Shown in pieces: positions 10,101 through 19,199 of a stretch of 64,000 nt of DNA. The stretch is from contig CAWCIW010000005.1 of assembly GCA_963795825.1 (NCBI GenBank), forward strand, positions 682,001-746,000, written 5' to 3'. This DNA comes from BOG-908 sp963795825 (GTDB lineage: Bacteria > Pseudomonadota > Alphaproteobacteria > Acetobacterales > Acetobacteraceae). How positions within the stretch are numbered: position 1 is the first letter of the stretch; each line of letters starts with the position of its first letter. Made by a program: the position numbers and the translations under genes. A model generated the notes under the pieces. That model was not told the origin of the DNA and ran no database searches. It saw only the letters and a list, made by a program, of their open reading frames with translations.

Positions 10101-12109
10101 AGGGCGTAGCCGGCCAGCAGCGCGCCTTTGTATTCCGGGAACGCCGCGCCGATGTCCTCGCGCCGCATGCCGAGATGGGCGTGGCCGAGCAGGCGGGCGT
10201 CGCAGAATACCGAGACCTGGTCCACGCCGCCGCGGGCGGCGGCCCAGCCGGCGATGGTGAGCGCGCCGCGCACCGGCTCGCGCGCAATCTCGCCGGCGAG
10301 GCTAGGCTGGTCCACCTCGAGCCGCATGCCCGGTGGTGCCGTGCGCGCCGGCGCGGCGGCGGCGGCAGGCGTGTCGGCGGCGGGCTCGGGCGGCGATGCC
10401 GGCTTGGCCGCGGCGGGCTGGGCTTCGGCCACCAGCGGCAATTCCAGCGTGCGCCGCCGCCCATCCGCCGCCTGGATCTGCAGGCTGAGCCGGTGGACGC
10501 CGCGGCGCGGCTTGCGCGGCAGGATGTAGCCGAAGGCGAAGCCGGCGGTGGCGGCATCCGGCGAAGACGGGAATTGCCGGACCGCCTCGGGCGACAGCCG
10601 GCCCAGTTCGGCCTCGCCGAGCGAGATGCCGTCCAGCTCCACGCCGATGGCGGTGATGCCGTCCGCCGCCCAGGCCCAGCCATCGACGCGCATCGTGCCG
10701 TCGGTATCGAGCGTGTTGCGGCTGGTGACGCAGGCGATGCCGGCCTCGAATTCCACCGGCGGCGGCGGCGGCAAGGCGGCGACCGGTGCAGGGGCGGCGC
10801 GTACGGCCAGCAGCCCGGCCGACGGCACGTTCACCGGCAGGACCGCCGCGGCCATCGGCGCGCCTGCAGGTTCGGCGGCAGCACCTGCTGCCGGCACCAC
10901 CACCGGCACGATCGTCTGCCGCGTATGGCCTAAGCCGTCGCTGGCCTGCACGCGCACGAAGCCGGGCCCCGGCTCGGTGGCCTCGCCCAGCTGGTGGACC
11001 AGCACGAAGCCGGACATCCCGGCATTGGCGTAATTCGGATGGGCGCGCGCGATGTCCGGCCGGGGCAGGCCGTGGCGCGCCTCGCCCAGCGCCGCCTGGC
11101 CGAACGACACGGTGATCGCGCCCATCGCCTCCGCACTCACCGCCCAGCCGCGCAGGCGCAGCATGCGCGCGCCGTCGACCACCGCCTCCTCCACCGCCAG
11201 CCGGATCGGCCAGGCTGTCTCGGCGGAACCCGGGCCCGCCTCGCCCAGGCCTGCGGAATCGGGCCGGATCGCCGGCGCCTGCAGGCGCACGCCCTTGTGC
11301 CCGACGGCGCCGTCGGTGCCGCGCACCGTAATCAGGAGCTGGCCGGCCAGGCCTTCGGCGTCGGCCGGCACCTCGGCCGAAAAGCTGAACCCGCAATGGT
11401 CCACGTGGCGGTAATGCGGGAAGCTGCGCGCCACGTCCGGACGGGGCAGGCCGTAGCGGGCATGGGTCAGCAGCTTGCCGTCGAGATGCACGGCGACTTC
11501 GGCGATGTCGGACGGCGCGATCGCCCAGCCGCTGCCGGTGACCAGCGCGCCGGGCAGCAGGCGCTCGCCCGGTTTCGGCTGCTCGATGGTGATCAGCACG
11601 AAGCCGGCGCCGGCCGCCTGCGACGCGGGCCCCTCCGGCGCCCCCTGCCCCGCCGATGCGCGGGCCGGCGCGGTGGGCAGGCCGGGAATCGCCACCAGCG
11701 TGCGCAGCCACTCGGCCCAGCTCGTGGCGGCGCGCAGCACGCCCTCGGCGCGCGGCGGCACGCGCAGCAGGCCGAACAGCCAGTCGAGCTGGTCGGGGCG
11801 CGGGGCGGCGGAGAAGTTCTCGTGCGGCACCGCGCGGCCGGCGGCCAGCTTGTCGAGCACCGCGCTCTGGAACTCGCCCGAGCCCATCAGCGCGCGCAGA
11901 AAGGCGCCCACCGGGCTGCTCTTGGCGTCGGCGATGACGAACGAGCTTTCGGGATCGCGGCCCAGGAAGAGCTGGTAGCCCATCAGCACGTCGCGGTCGG
12001 TGCCGCCCGCATCGGCGGCTTGGGTGAACACCGCACCCTGCGGCGCGGCGGGCTCGCCGGTCAGGTCCTCGCCGGGGCGGAAACCGCCTTGTGCCCTTGT
12101 TGCCGCCAC
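7132..12109 (-). CDS. Giant multidomain glycosyltransferase (DUF4214-like, beta modules, GT2-GT2-GT9), multiply frameshifted
   Basis: About 1,659 residues if read as one gene from GTG 12109. Order: a DUF4214-like segment (LMGYQLFLGRDPESSFVIA, residues 42-90). Four related beta modules at about 170-280, 303-410, 450-560 and 600-720 (pattern GWA...GLPRPD-A--FP-Y). A degenerate GT2-like domain (about 745-1000, with FLYADELRDD and FFKPDWSPELL). A canonical GT2 (from near 9075, with ISVIIPTCGAGG and LLFLNDDIETTQPDW). A GT9 heptosyltransferase-like C-terminus (ILAVKLDHIGDFLTALPAI; FVGNNSGPQHLAASLGLPSI). Frame breaks near 9080, 8600, 8075, 8005 and 7825, all in the last third. It probably acts on LPS or surface polysaccharide. 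It could instead be two or three separate genes with damaged boundaries. Confidence 0.7.
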
Positions 12110-12159
12110 GTGTTCCGGCTCCTGTCTTCTGGTGCTTTCTTACGGGGGAGGAGGAAGTT

Positions 12160-12287
12160 AGCAAGCAGTCCTTTTTCGAGAAAAAGGACCAAAAAGCTTT
12201 TGCTCCCTGTCGGTGGATGCCGAAACACGCCACGCCAGCGACCGAAGGTCTTTTGCTGGTTTTTCCGGGAAGAGCGCCTTGCTTTCT
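12160..12287. repeat. Palindromic intergenic element, copy 5 (right arm decayed)
   Basis: The left arm is a perfect AGTCC-type arm followed by CTCCCTGTCGG (second inner class). The right arm survives only as gaccgaaggtcttttgctgg and later bases with many substitutions. It lies between the divergently transcribed giant glycosyltransferase and the first sulfotransferase. Confidence 0.8.
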
Positions 12288-12371
12288 GGGCGGATTTGAC
12301 GCCGCGCGATGTCCCGCGCAAAACCGCCTGCCCCAGCCCCATAGTCGAGAACACCGCAATGCGTGCCGGCC

Positions 12372-13543
12372 ATGTCGATTTCGATCACCCGGACTTCCGT
12401 TTCCGGCTGGGCTGCCGACGACACCGATCCCGACGCCCAGCTCGAGCTTCGTATCGAGGTCAACGGCCAGGAGGCAGGGCGGGTACTAGCCTCCCGGCCG
12501 CGCCGCGACCTGGCCGCACTCGGCAAGTTCGGCGGCGGCGCGCACGGCTTCCTGTTCAATTTCCCAGCACCGCTCTCCGCCTTTGGCGACCACAGGGTGC
12601 GGGTGAGCTATGCGGACGGCAGCGCCGTGCCGGGCGGCGATCGCCTGCTGCAGGGCGAGGCGCGGCCCGCCACCGACGCCGACCTGCCCTCGCCGATCCT
12701 GGTGACCGCACCTGGCCGCTCGGGCACCACCTACCTGATGAGCTGCCTGGCCGCGGCCCCGCAGATCGTGGTGGCCGAGCTGGTGCCCTACGAGGTTCGC
12801 CTGCTGTCCTACTACGCGGCCGCTTACGCGGTGCTCACGGCACCCGCCAATGCGGAGCGCTCGACCCATCCGGACAACCTCGAAGGCGACGGTTTCCATA
12901 TCGGGTTCAATCCGTTCAGCGGCGCGCAATACGATCATGCGTTCCGCAAGCCGGCGACCCTGCGCCAGTATAACGAGGACTGGGTTCCGGCCCATCTCGG
13001 CCGCGCGGTGGCCGACATCGTAAGGCAGTATTACCGCCTGATGGCGGTCGACAAGGAAAAGCACGCGGTGCGGTTCTTTGCCGAGAAGAACAACAACCTT
13101 CACCGCCCGACCCGCCTTTCGTGCGCCGCGTGTTCGCCGGCATGCGCGAGGTGGTGATCGTGCGCGACCCGCGCGACGTGCTGTGCTCGCACATGGCCTA
13201 TTTCGAATCGAGCCAGGAGAAGGCGTTCACCCAGCTCAGCCATAGCTGCCGCCAGCTGACGGAGATCCAGGCCGAGGCCGGGCCGGAAGTGTGCCTGATA
13301 CGATATGAGGACATGATACGCGGCGATGCTGCGACCTATGCCCGGCTGGGCGCCTTTCTGCAGGCCGATATTGCCCCGGTGCGCAAGGATGCCGGCGAGC
13401 GGATGTTCGCCCAGCATGCCACGAGCGGCTCGCCGGAGGGGTCGATCGGCCGTTGGCGGACGGACTTGCCGGCCGAGATGCGGGCGAAATGCGCCGCCGA
13501 CTGGGGCAAGTTCCTGTCGCTGTTCGGCTACGACCTCACCTGA
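12372..13543 (+). CDS. Sulfotransferase family protein with N-terminal beta module, frameshifted
   Basis: About 390 residues after repair of a break near 13112. Residues 1-90 form a beta module (SVSGWAADDTDPDAQLELRI) like those in the neighbouring glycosyltransferase. The rest is a PAPS-dependent sulfotransferase: the 5'-phosphosulfate loop is VTAPGRSGTTYLMSCL, and the 3'-phosphate site is VVIVRDPRDVLCSHM in the second frame. This fold moves sulfate from PAPS to carbohydrates or other hydroxyl acceptors. I prefer ATG 12372; GTG at 12363 is also in frame. It is the first of a plus-strand pair with the gene at 13643. Confidence 0.8.
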
Positions 13544-13642
13544 TTGCGCCGGCCGGCCGGCCATCCGGCGAAATCGCCGTCCGGTTTGCATCCGGTCGGG
13601 CCAGCGGGCACGATACTGCCCGGGTTGTGACATGAGGCCATC

Positions 13643-14461
13643 TTGCTTTCCGCGCTGTTCGCCAGGGATTTCGACCGCTACTTCGCCTCGGTCGGCGGCG
13701 GCACCCCGCTATGGCTGTTCGTCCACGTGCCGAAGACCGCCGGCAGTTCGATGACGGCGGAGGCCGAGAGCATCCTCCAGCCCTCCTTCAACATCGACAT
13801 CGACCACACCGACACGACACGCACCTACCAGGCGAAGTTCGATGAGGCGGTCGGCGATTTCGTCGCCAGACACGCCGAGCACCATTATCGTTTCTGCACC
13901 GGCCATATCACTGCGCGGCAGGTCGAGATGATACGCGCCGGCATTCCGGACGTGCGCTGCTTCACCATGCTGCGCAATCCGCTGGCGCGCCTGGTCAGCG
14001 ACTATCGCTATCAGCGCTCTTCGATGAACACCGCGCAGGCGCAGTTCATCGAGACTACGCCGAGTTTCGATGCCTACGTGGCAAGGCCGCATGTGCACAA
14101 CAAGATTTCGCTTAACCTGGCGCCACGCGAGCTGGTGCTGGCGGGCGACATCGCGGGCTGCGTGGACTACATCACCAACGCCTATGCGTTCGTGGGACTG
14201 CAGGAGATGTATCCGCTGAGCCTGCGCGCGCTGACCACGCTGATGGGCGATGCGCGCACGCCGGAGGCGCAGGTGCGGGTGAACAAGAACGAGTCCGACC
14301 AGGTGGCGCTCACGCCGGAGCTGGAGTTACAGTTGCGCGCGAAGAATGCGGTCGATATCGGCGTGTTCCAGGCGTTTCTGGCGCGGTATCGGGATATTCG
14401 CGAGGATCTGATCCAGTATATGCGCAAGCTTCCGCAGGCTAAGGTGGCGAAACGCGCGTGA
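13643..14461 (+). CDS. Sulfotransferase family 2-like protein
   Basis: 272 residues, complete, starting at TTG 13643. The N-terminal motif LWLFVHVPKTAGSSM is the 5'-phosphosulfate-binding loop of the Sulfotransfer_2 group (carbohydrate sulfotransferases of the HNK-1/2-O type). FCTGHITARQVEMI and FTMLRNPLARLVSDYRYQ match the conserved His and the 3'-phosphate site. It is a close paralogue of the minus-strand gene at 14640-15452, placed tail to tail with it around element 6. The stop codon touches the element. A role in sulfating a surface polysaccharide is inferred from the adjacent glycosyltransferases. Confidence 0.87.
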   Translation: MLSALFARDFDRYFASVGGGTPLWLFVHVPKTAGSSMTAEAESILQPSFNIDIDHTDTTRTYQAKFDEAVGDFVARHAEHHYRFCTGHITARQVEMIRAGIPDVRCFTMLRNPLARLVSDYRYQRSSMNTAQAQFIETTPSFDAYVARPHVHNKISLNLAPRELVLAGDIAGCVDYITNAYAFVGLQEMYPLSLRALTTLMGDARTPEAQVRVNKNESDQVALTPELELQLRAKNAVDIGVFQAFLARYRDIREDLIQYMRKLPQAKVAKRA

Positions 14462-14640
14462 AGAAAGCAGTCCTTTTTCAAGGAAAAGGACCAAAAAGCT
14501 TATATCCAGACGCCCGCATTCAGAGCCACATCTTCTGGTGCCAATCGATACGCTTGCAGGGGCGCCCTGATCTCCGTGCAAGCGTCATGGCAAAAGCTTT
14601 TTGGTCCTTTTTCTCGAAAAGGACTGCTTGCTTCCTCTCT
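14459..14640. repeat. Palindromic intergenic element, copy 6 (both arms, AGTCC type)
   Basis: Two AGTCC-type arms enclose inner halves AGACGCCCGCAT and GTGCAAGCGTC. It sits exactly between the stop codons of two convergent paralogous sulfotransferase genes. Confidence 0.92.
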
Positions 14641-15452
14641 TATGAGCCCGGCAAAGGACTAACCCGGTCCAGATAAGCCGTGAGCGCGCCCGAAACCGCA
14701 TCGAAGCGCGAAGCAAAGAAGGCATAGATCGCACAATCCAGCGCGTTGCGCGCGCGTATGCGTGCCTCCAGGTCCGGCGTGAGATCGACGCTGTTGCCGG
14801 CGGTGGGCGTGTTCACCCGGCGGAATACGCCCGGGCGCCGGGGCGCGCCGGCGAGCGTGGTGAGCAGGCGCAGCGAGAGCGGGTAGGACTCCTGTATGCC
14901 GACAAAGGCGTAGTTCGTCAGGATGTGTTCGATGCTGGACTGCGGGTTCGCGCGGAGATGCACCGGCACGAGACAGGCGGCCGCCTTGTTCCATTCGCCG
15001 GGTAGATCGAGGTAACTCTCGATCGTCGGGTGCGCGGCGGCGAATTGTTCGTGGCCGGGATGCATGTCCGAACACTGGTAGCGGTAGTCGGAAACGAAGC
15101 GCGATACGGGATCGCGCAACAGCGTTATCGGACGGATATCGGGCATAGCGGCGGCAATGCGCGAGACGTTGGGCGCGGTGATATGTCCGGTGCAATAGCG
15201 ATAGCGGCGCGCCTGCGCTTTCTCGATAAATTTCTCGACCGCCTCGGCCATGAGGTCGTTGAACGACCGTTTGTCGAGCTGCGCGTAGTCGATGAATATG
15301 TGATGGCCTGGCGCCAGGATTGGCTGCAATTCGCCATTGAGCGAACTGCCCGCGGTTTTCGGCACATGCACGAACAGCCAGAGCGCCGGCCGGCTGAGCA
15401 TCTCGTCGAAATAAGTCTGGAACGCGCCATCGTAGAGGCTGGACAGGATCAT
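14640..15452 (-). CDS. Sulfotransferase family 2-like protein (paralogue)
   Basis: About 270 residues with the same architecture as the gene at 13643: LWLFVHVPKTAGSSLNGE, YCTGHITAPNVSRI and ITLLRDPVSRFVSDYRYQ. I chose ATG 15452 (MILSSLYDGAFQTYFDEML), which aligns with the paralogue start; the in-frame ATG at 15491 would add 13 unlike residues. The family transfers sulfate from PAPS to sugar hydroxyls. Convergent with its paralogue, so probably an inverted duplication that then diverged. Confidence 0.87.
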   Translation of the reverse strand: MILSSLYDGAFQTYFDEMLSRPALWLFVHVPKTAGSSLNGELQPILAPGHHIFIDYAQLDKRSFNDLMAEAVEKFIEKAQARRYRYCTGHITAPNVSRIAAAMPDIRPITLLRDPVSRFVSDYRYQCSDMHPGHEQFAAAHPTIESYLDLPGEWNKAAACLVPVHLRANPQSSIEHILTNYAFVGIQESYPLSLRLLTTLAGAPRRPGVFRRVNTPTAGNSVDLTPDLEARIRARNALDCAIYAFFASRFDAVSGALTAYLDRVSPLPGS

Positions 15453-15521
15453 CGGCGGTCTTCCGGTGGCCGGACCGGATATACGGCCCAATTGGAAGAG
15501 TTATAGCCGGCTTCGTGTAAC

Positions 15522-16085
15522 TTACAAAGCGGCCAGGCCGGGCGCATACATACCGAGCAAAGCGAGCACGCCGCCGGCCAGGCCGAGCAGCGCCCCGCCC
15601 CATACCAGCATCACCGATCCGGTGATCACCGAGGCGGTGGTCAGCACGATGCCGAGCTGCAGGGCGGCGGCCGCGTTGTCGAAGGCTTCGAGGCGCTCGT
15701 GGGCGGCATCGCGCAGCTCCTCGAGATGCTTCGCGCGCGCGCCGAGCGCCTGCTTGCCGCTTTTCGGATCGGTCTCGAAACGGGCGATGTCGGCAGCGAA
15801 CCGCGCCTGTATGGCGGCCGCATCGCCGGCGGCGCCGGCCGGCAACAGGGCGGCGAGCTGGGCCAGGTCCTTCGTCTCGTTGGCGCGGGTGGATTTAGCC
15901 TGGTACTCGGCCCAGACGTCGGCGGCCGATATCGAACTGTCGGACATGCGGGTTTGCGCGTGCTGGGCGCCCTGCTCGCAAAACGCCAAAGCGGCTGCCA
16001 GCACGGCGATCAGCAGGGCGGTGTGGCGCCGTCCGTGATGGGCCGCTTCTTCGGCGTGTTCGTGTGTCTCGAGTGTTTCGCCCAT
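15522..16085 (-). CDS. DUF4337-like membrane protein
   Basis: About 187 residues from ATG 16085. An N-terminal His-rich cytoplasmic tail (HEHAEEAAHH) precedes a transmembrane helix (ALLIAVLAAALAFCEQGAQ), an alpha-helical middle region (residues about 45-130), and two C-terminal hydrophobic helices. The pattern and the phrase SISAADVWAEYQAKSTR fit DUF4337, a family of unknown function. It overlaps nothing but sits 16 bp after the hisA stop codon on the same strand, so it may be co-transcribed with hisA. Confidence 0.75.
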   Translation of the reverse strand: MGETLETHEHAEEAAHHGRRHTALLIAVLAAALAFCEQGAQHAQTRMSDSSISAADVWAEYQAKSTRANETKDLAQLAALLPAGAAGDAAAIQARFAADIARFETDPKSGKQALGARAKHLEELRDAAHERLEAFDNAAAALQLGIVLTTASVITGSVMLVWGGALLGLAGGVLALLGMYAPGLAAL

Positions 16086-16101
16086 TGCGGCTGCCTTGTG
16101 T

Positions 16102-16845
16102 TCAGGCGGCGAGGATGTCGAGCGCCTCGGCCACCGCGATTCGCCCGTCATAGAGGGCACGGCCGACGATGACGCCGGCGATGCGGCTGTTCAAGCCATC
16201 CGGGGTGGCGGCGGCATCGCGCAGGGCGCGCAAATCGGCCGCCGAGCCGATACCGCCGCTGGCGATCACCGGGATGCGGACCTCGGTCGCGAGTTCGATC
16301 GTCTGGGCGATGTTGACGCCGCCGAGCATGCCGTCGCGCGCGATGTCCGTGTAGATGATCGCCGCCACGCCGGCATCCTCGAAGCGGCGGGCCAGCTCGG
16401 GCGCGCGCAGGGTGGAGGTGTCGGCCCAGCCTTCGGTGGCGACGTAGCCGTCGCGCGCGTCGATTCCCACCACGATACGGCCGGGGAAGCTGCGGCAGGC
16501 CTGGTGGACCAGGATCGGGTTCTTCACCGCGGCCGAGCCGAGGATCACGCGCGCCACGCCGGCGGCGAGCCAGCGTTCGACGGCCGCCATGTCGCGTATG
16601 CCGCCGCCGAGCTGGACGGGGATCGTGGCGGCCGACAGGATTACGGTCACGGCGTCTGCGTTGACCGGGCGGCCGGCGAAGGCGCCGTTGAGGTCCACCA
16701 CGTGTAGCCAGGTGGCGCCGGCGTCCTGGAAGGCGCGGGCCTGGCGGGCGGGGTCTGTCTCGTAGATCGTGGCGTCTTCCATTTCGCCGCGTTTCAGGCG
16801 TACGCAGGCGCCGTCTTTCAGGTCGATGGCTGGGAAGAGGATCAA
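16102..16845 (-). CDS. hisA: 1-(5-phosphoribosyl)-5-[(5-phosphoribosylamino)methylideneamino]imidazole-4-carboxamide isomerase
   Basis: 247 residues, normal length. HisA isomerises ProFAR to PRFAR in histidine synthesis. The (beta/alpha)8 barrel signatures are LFPAIDLKDGACVRLKRG at the N-terminus (catalytic Asp in AIDLKDG), VQLGGGIRD, GIDARDGYVATEGW, YTDIARDGMLGG (second catalytic Asp) and IPVIASGGIGS. The only start at the right place is TTG 16845, whose bases lie at the very border of element 7. hisF, the usual next gene, does not follow; a DUF4337 gene does. Confidence 0.97.
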   Translation of the reverse strand: MILFPAIDLKDGACVRLKRGEMEDATIYETDPARQARAFQDAGATWLHVVDLNGAFAGRPVNADAVTVILSAATIPVQLGGGIRDMAAVERWLAAGVARVILGSAAVKNPILVHQACRSFPGRIVVGIDARDGYVATEGWADTSTLRAPELARRFEDAGVAAIIYTDIARDGMLGGVNIAQTIELATEVRIPVIASGGIGSAADLRALRDAAATPDGLNSRIAGVIVGRALYDGRIAVAEALDILAA

Positions 16846-16975
16846 GAAAGCAGTCCTTTTTCGAGAAAAAGGACCAAAAAGCTTTTGCTCCCTGTCGGCG
16901 AGAATTTCCCCATCACCCGACAGGGACCAAAAGTCTTTTGCTTCTTTTCTTCAGAAAAGAAGGCCTTACTTCCTT
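16843..16975. repeat. Palindromic intergenic element, copy 7 (second inner class)
   Basis: Left arm AGTCC type, right arm of the TTCTTTTCTTCAGAAAAGAA type. The inner stem pairs CCCTGTCGG with CCGACAGGG around a short loop. It fills the gap between the GNAT stop codon and the hisA start codon and so interrupts a likely his operon. Confidence 0.92.
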
Positions 16976-17531
16976 AGGCATCCGATTTCCGCAACGACTT
17001 CGTATAATAAAACCCCCTTAATATCTTTCCCTTCACCCGCGCATACTCCGGATGCACCCCCCAGCACGTATATCCCAACAACTCATACAACGCGATCGCA
17101 GCCGTCTGCGTCTCGCGCAAATCCAAATTCAACACGCGAAAATTCAGCGCGCGCGCGCGGTCTTCCACCTTTATCGTCATCAGCCGCGCCAGCCCCTGCC
17201 CGCGCGCGAACGGCGCCACGAACGCATGCATCAGCCAGGCGGAAAACGACTGCGCCTCGTTGTTGCGCGGCGGACGGACGAGCTGGGCGGAGCCGGTGAT
17301 CACACCGTCGGCGCGGCCCACGAACAGCTCGCGCTCCGGCACCAGCATCACGCCGCGGAAGTAACGTTCGAGCGCCTGCTGGCCGGGCGGGCTGACCCAG
17401 CCGAAGCCGCCGCCATCCAGTATCGCCGCATTGGTGGCCTCGCAGAGCGCGTGCAGATCGTCTTCGTGCAGTTCGCTCACGTGCTCCACGTGCAGGGCGG
17501 AGTTGGTGGTCTGGGCCGGGGTGTCGCTCAT
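16974..17531 (-). CDS. GNAT family N-acetyltransferase
   Basis: 185 residues. The acetyl-CoA binding motif A is ARGQGLARLMTIKVEDRA (residues about 115-130), preceded by a beta strand with AWLMHAFVAPFARG and followed by RVLNLDLRETQTAAIALYEL, the usual GNAT B motif. Substrate unknown. The ATG at 17531 overlaps the hisH stop by 4 bp, so it is coupled to hisH and inferred to be part of the his transcription unit, although it is not a known histidine enzyme. Confidence 0.85.
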   Translation of the reverse strand: MSDTPAQTTNSALHVEHVSELHEDDLHALCEATNAAILDGGGFGWVSPPGQQALERYFRGVMLVPERELFVGRADGVITGSAQLVRPPRNNEAQSFSAWLMHAFVAPFARGQGLARLMTIKVEDRARALNFRVLNLDLRETQTAAIALYELLGYTCWGVHPEYARVKGKILRGFYYTKSLRKSDA

Positions 17532-18166
17532 GTCGGCTGCCAGAGGAGGAAATTGGCCAGTATGCGCAAGCCCACCTCCTGACTTTTCTCGACATGGAAT
17601 TGCGTGCCAGCGGTGTTGCCGCGCGCCACCATCGCCGGGATTTCGCCGCCATAGGACGTGGTGGCGACGACCTCCTCCGCAGCGTAGCCCCGCAGCGCAT
17701 AGCTATGCACGAAATATACGTGATCGTTGGGAGACACACCGGCCAGCAAGGGGTGCGCGTTGCTGGCGAAGTCCAGCGCGTTCCAGCCCATATGCGGCAG
17801 CCGCAAAGCGGGCGCGTCGAGCGGCGCCACCTCGCCTTGCAGCCAGCCGAAGCCTGGCGTGATGCCGTGCTCCAGGCCGCGCTCGGCCATCAGTTGCATG
17901 CCGACGCAGATGCCGAGGAACGGCGCGCCCTCGGCCACCCGGCGGTCCAGCGCGTGGCGCAGGCCAGGGGCGGCCTCCAGCCCGCGCGCGCAGGCGGCGA
18001 ACGCGCCCTGGCCGGGCAGCACGATGCGGTCCGCATCGCGGATATCGGCGGCATCCGCGCCGATGGCGATATCAGCCGCGATCCCGGCACGATCCGCGGC
18101 GCAGGCGAGCGCGCGCGCTACAGAGGCCAGGTTGCCGCTGCCGCAATCCACCACGCAGACGCGCAT
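17528..18166 (-). CDS. hisH: Imidazole glycerol phosphate synthase, glutaminase subunit
   Basis: 212 residues, standard length. HisH hydrolyses glutamine and channels ammonia to HisF. Class I glutamine amidotransferase features are present: LPGQGAFAAC (oxyanion region), GICVGMQLMAE with the nucleophilic Cys, and GTQFHVEKSQEVG with the catalytic His and Glu. The start ATG 18166 lies 1 bp after the stop of the DUF2628 gene. Its partner hisF is not in this window. Confidence 0.96.
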   Translation of the reverse strand: MRVCVVDCGSGNLASVARALACAADRAGIAADIAIGADAADIRDADRIVLPGQGAFAACARGLEAAPGLRHALDRRVAEGAPFLGICVGMQLMAERGLEHGITPGFGWLQGEVAPLDAPALRLPHMGWNALDFASNAHPLLAGVSPNDHVYFVHSYALRGYAAEEVVATTSYGGEIPAMVARGNTAGTQFHVEKSQEVGLRILANFLLWQPT

Positions 18167-18167
18167 C

Positions 18168-18549
18168 TCAGGCGCGGTCCGGTATCAGGTCGGGGCGGGC
18201 ATCGAGCAGGCGGGCAAGCGCCTGGTCCGCGCCGGGGGCGGCCACCACGGGGCCGCGCGGGGATGGCGCGACGATCCATATCCCAGCGCCGCAGATCGGG
18301 GCAGAGCAGGCCCTGCAGCACGGCGAAGCCTGCCAGCGGGGCGGCGCTGTGCGTGAGCCGGCATAGCGCGAGGGTCAGCAGAAAGGCGGCCATCGTCAGC
18401 CCCGCGGCCACCCACGCCCCGCCCAGCGCGAGCCAGATGGCGCCGAACCAGAACGCCGCGCCGGAGAAGCCCTCACGCACCAGCACCGGCGGGCGGCCAC
18501 CGCGCGCGTTGTCGCGGGCGGACGGGAGATGGGTGGTGAACAGCTTCAC
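18168..18549 (-). CDS. DUF2628-like membrane protein, frameshifted
   Basis: About 127 residues from GTG 18549, whose bases overlap the hisB stop (GTGA). The N-terminus KLFTTHLPSARDNARGG, then VREGFSGAAFWFGAIWLALG and further hydrophobic helices, match DUF2628, a small membrane protein often found next to hisH in this bacterial group. After LLCPDLRRW the frame changes near 18290; the natural ending reads IVAPSPRGPVVAAPGADQAL and runs to the TGA at 18168, just before hisH. Function unknown. Confidence 0.7.
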
Positions 18550-19136
18550 AGCGCGCCCTTCGTCGACGGGATGGCGCCGTTCTGCCTGAGGTCGGGCGCT
18601 ACCGCCATGCGCAGCGCGCGCGCGGCCGCCTTGAAGCAGGCTTCGGCCACGTGATGGGCGTTGGTGCCGGCCTTGAGGGTCATGTGCAGGGTGATCAGGG
18701 CGTTGCCGGCCAGCGCTCGGAAAAACTCCTCGACCAGCTGGGTATCCATCGTGCCGAGCATCGGCCGGGCGAACGGCACGGACCATACGACATAGGCGCG
18801 GCCGGAGATGTCGATCGCGGCTTCGGCCAGCGCCTCGTCCATCGGCAGCAGCGCGTGGCCGAAGCGGGCGATGCCGGCTTTGTCGCCGAGCGCCTGGCGC
18901 AGCGCCTGGCCGAGCACGATGCCTACGTCCTCGACGGTGTGGTGGGAGTCGATATGCAGGTCGCCCTTGGCCTGGATGGTTAGGTCGAACAGGGCGTGGC
19001 GGGCCAAGGCGGTGAGCATGTGGTCGAAGAAGCCCACGCCGGTGTCGATGGTGGCGCGGCCGGTGCCGTCGAGGTCGAGGGTGAGGGCGATGTCGGTTTC
19101 GGAGGTGGTGCGGGTTATGCTGGAGATGCGGCTCAT
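18546..19136 (-). CDS. hisB: Imidazoleglycerol-phosphate dehydratase
   Basis: 196 residues from ATG 19136, the monofunctional dehydratase length. The two metal-binding HHxxE motifs are visible as DSHHTVEDVG (near residue 72) and NAHHVAEACFKA (near residue 170), along with TGVGFFDHMLTALARH. It removes water from imidazole glycerol phosphate. It appears to head the unit hisB - DUF2628 - hisH - GNAT - hisA - DUF4337 on the minus strand. Longer upstream reading runs through element 8 and is not real. Confidence 0.97.
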   Translation of the reverse strand: MSRISSITRTTSETDIALTLDLDGTGRATIDTGVGFFDHMLTALARHALFDLTIQAKGDLHIDSHHTVEDVGIVLGQALRQALGDKAGIARFGHALLPMDEALAEAAIDISGRAYVVWSVPFARPMLGTMDTQLVEEFFRALAGNALITLHMTLKAGTNAHHVAEACFKAAARALRMAVAPDLRQNGAIPSTKGAL

Positions 19137-19199
19137 CGGCGCGTTGTAGCAAAAGGCGGGATTGCGGGCAGGTGTTTTCTGCAAGGGGCGGTCTGGAAG

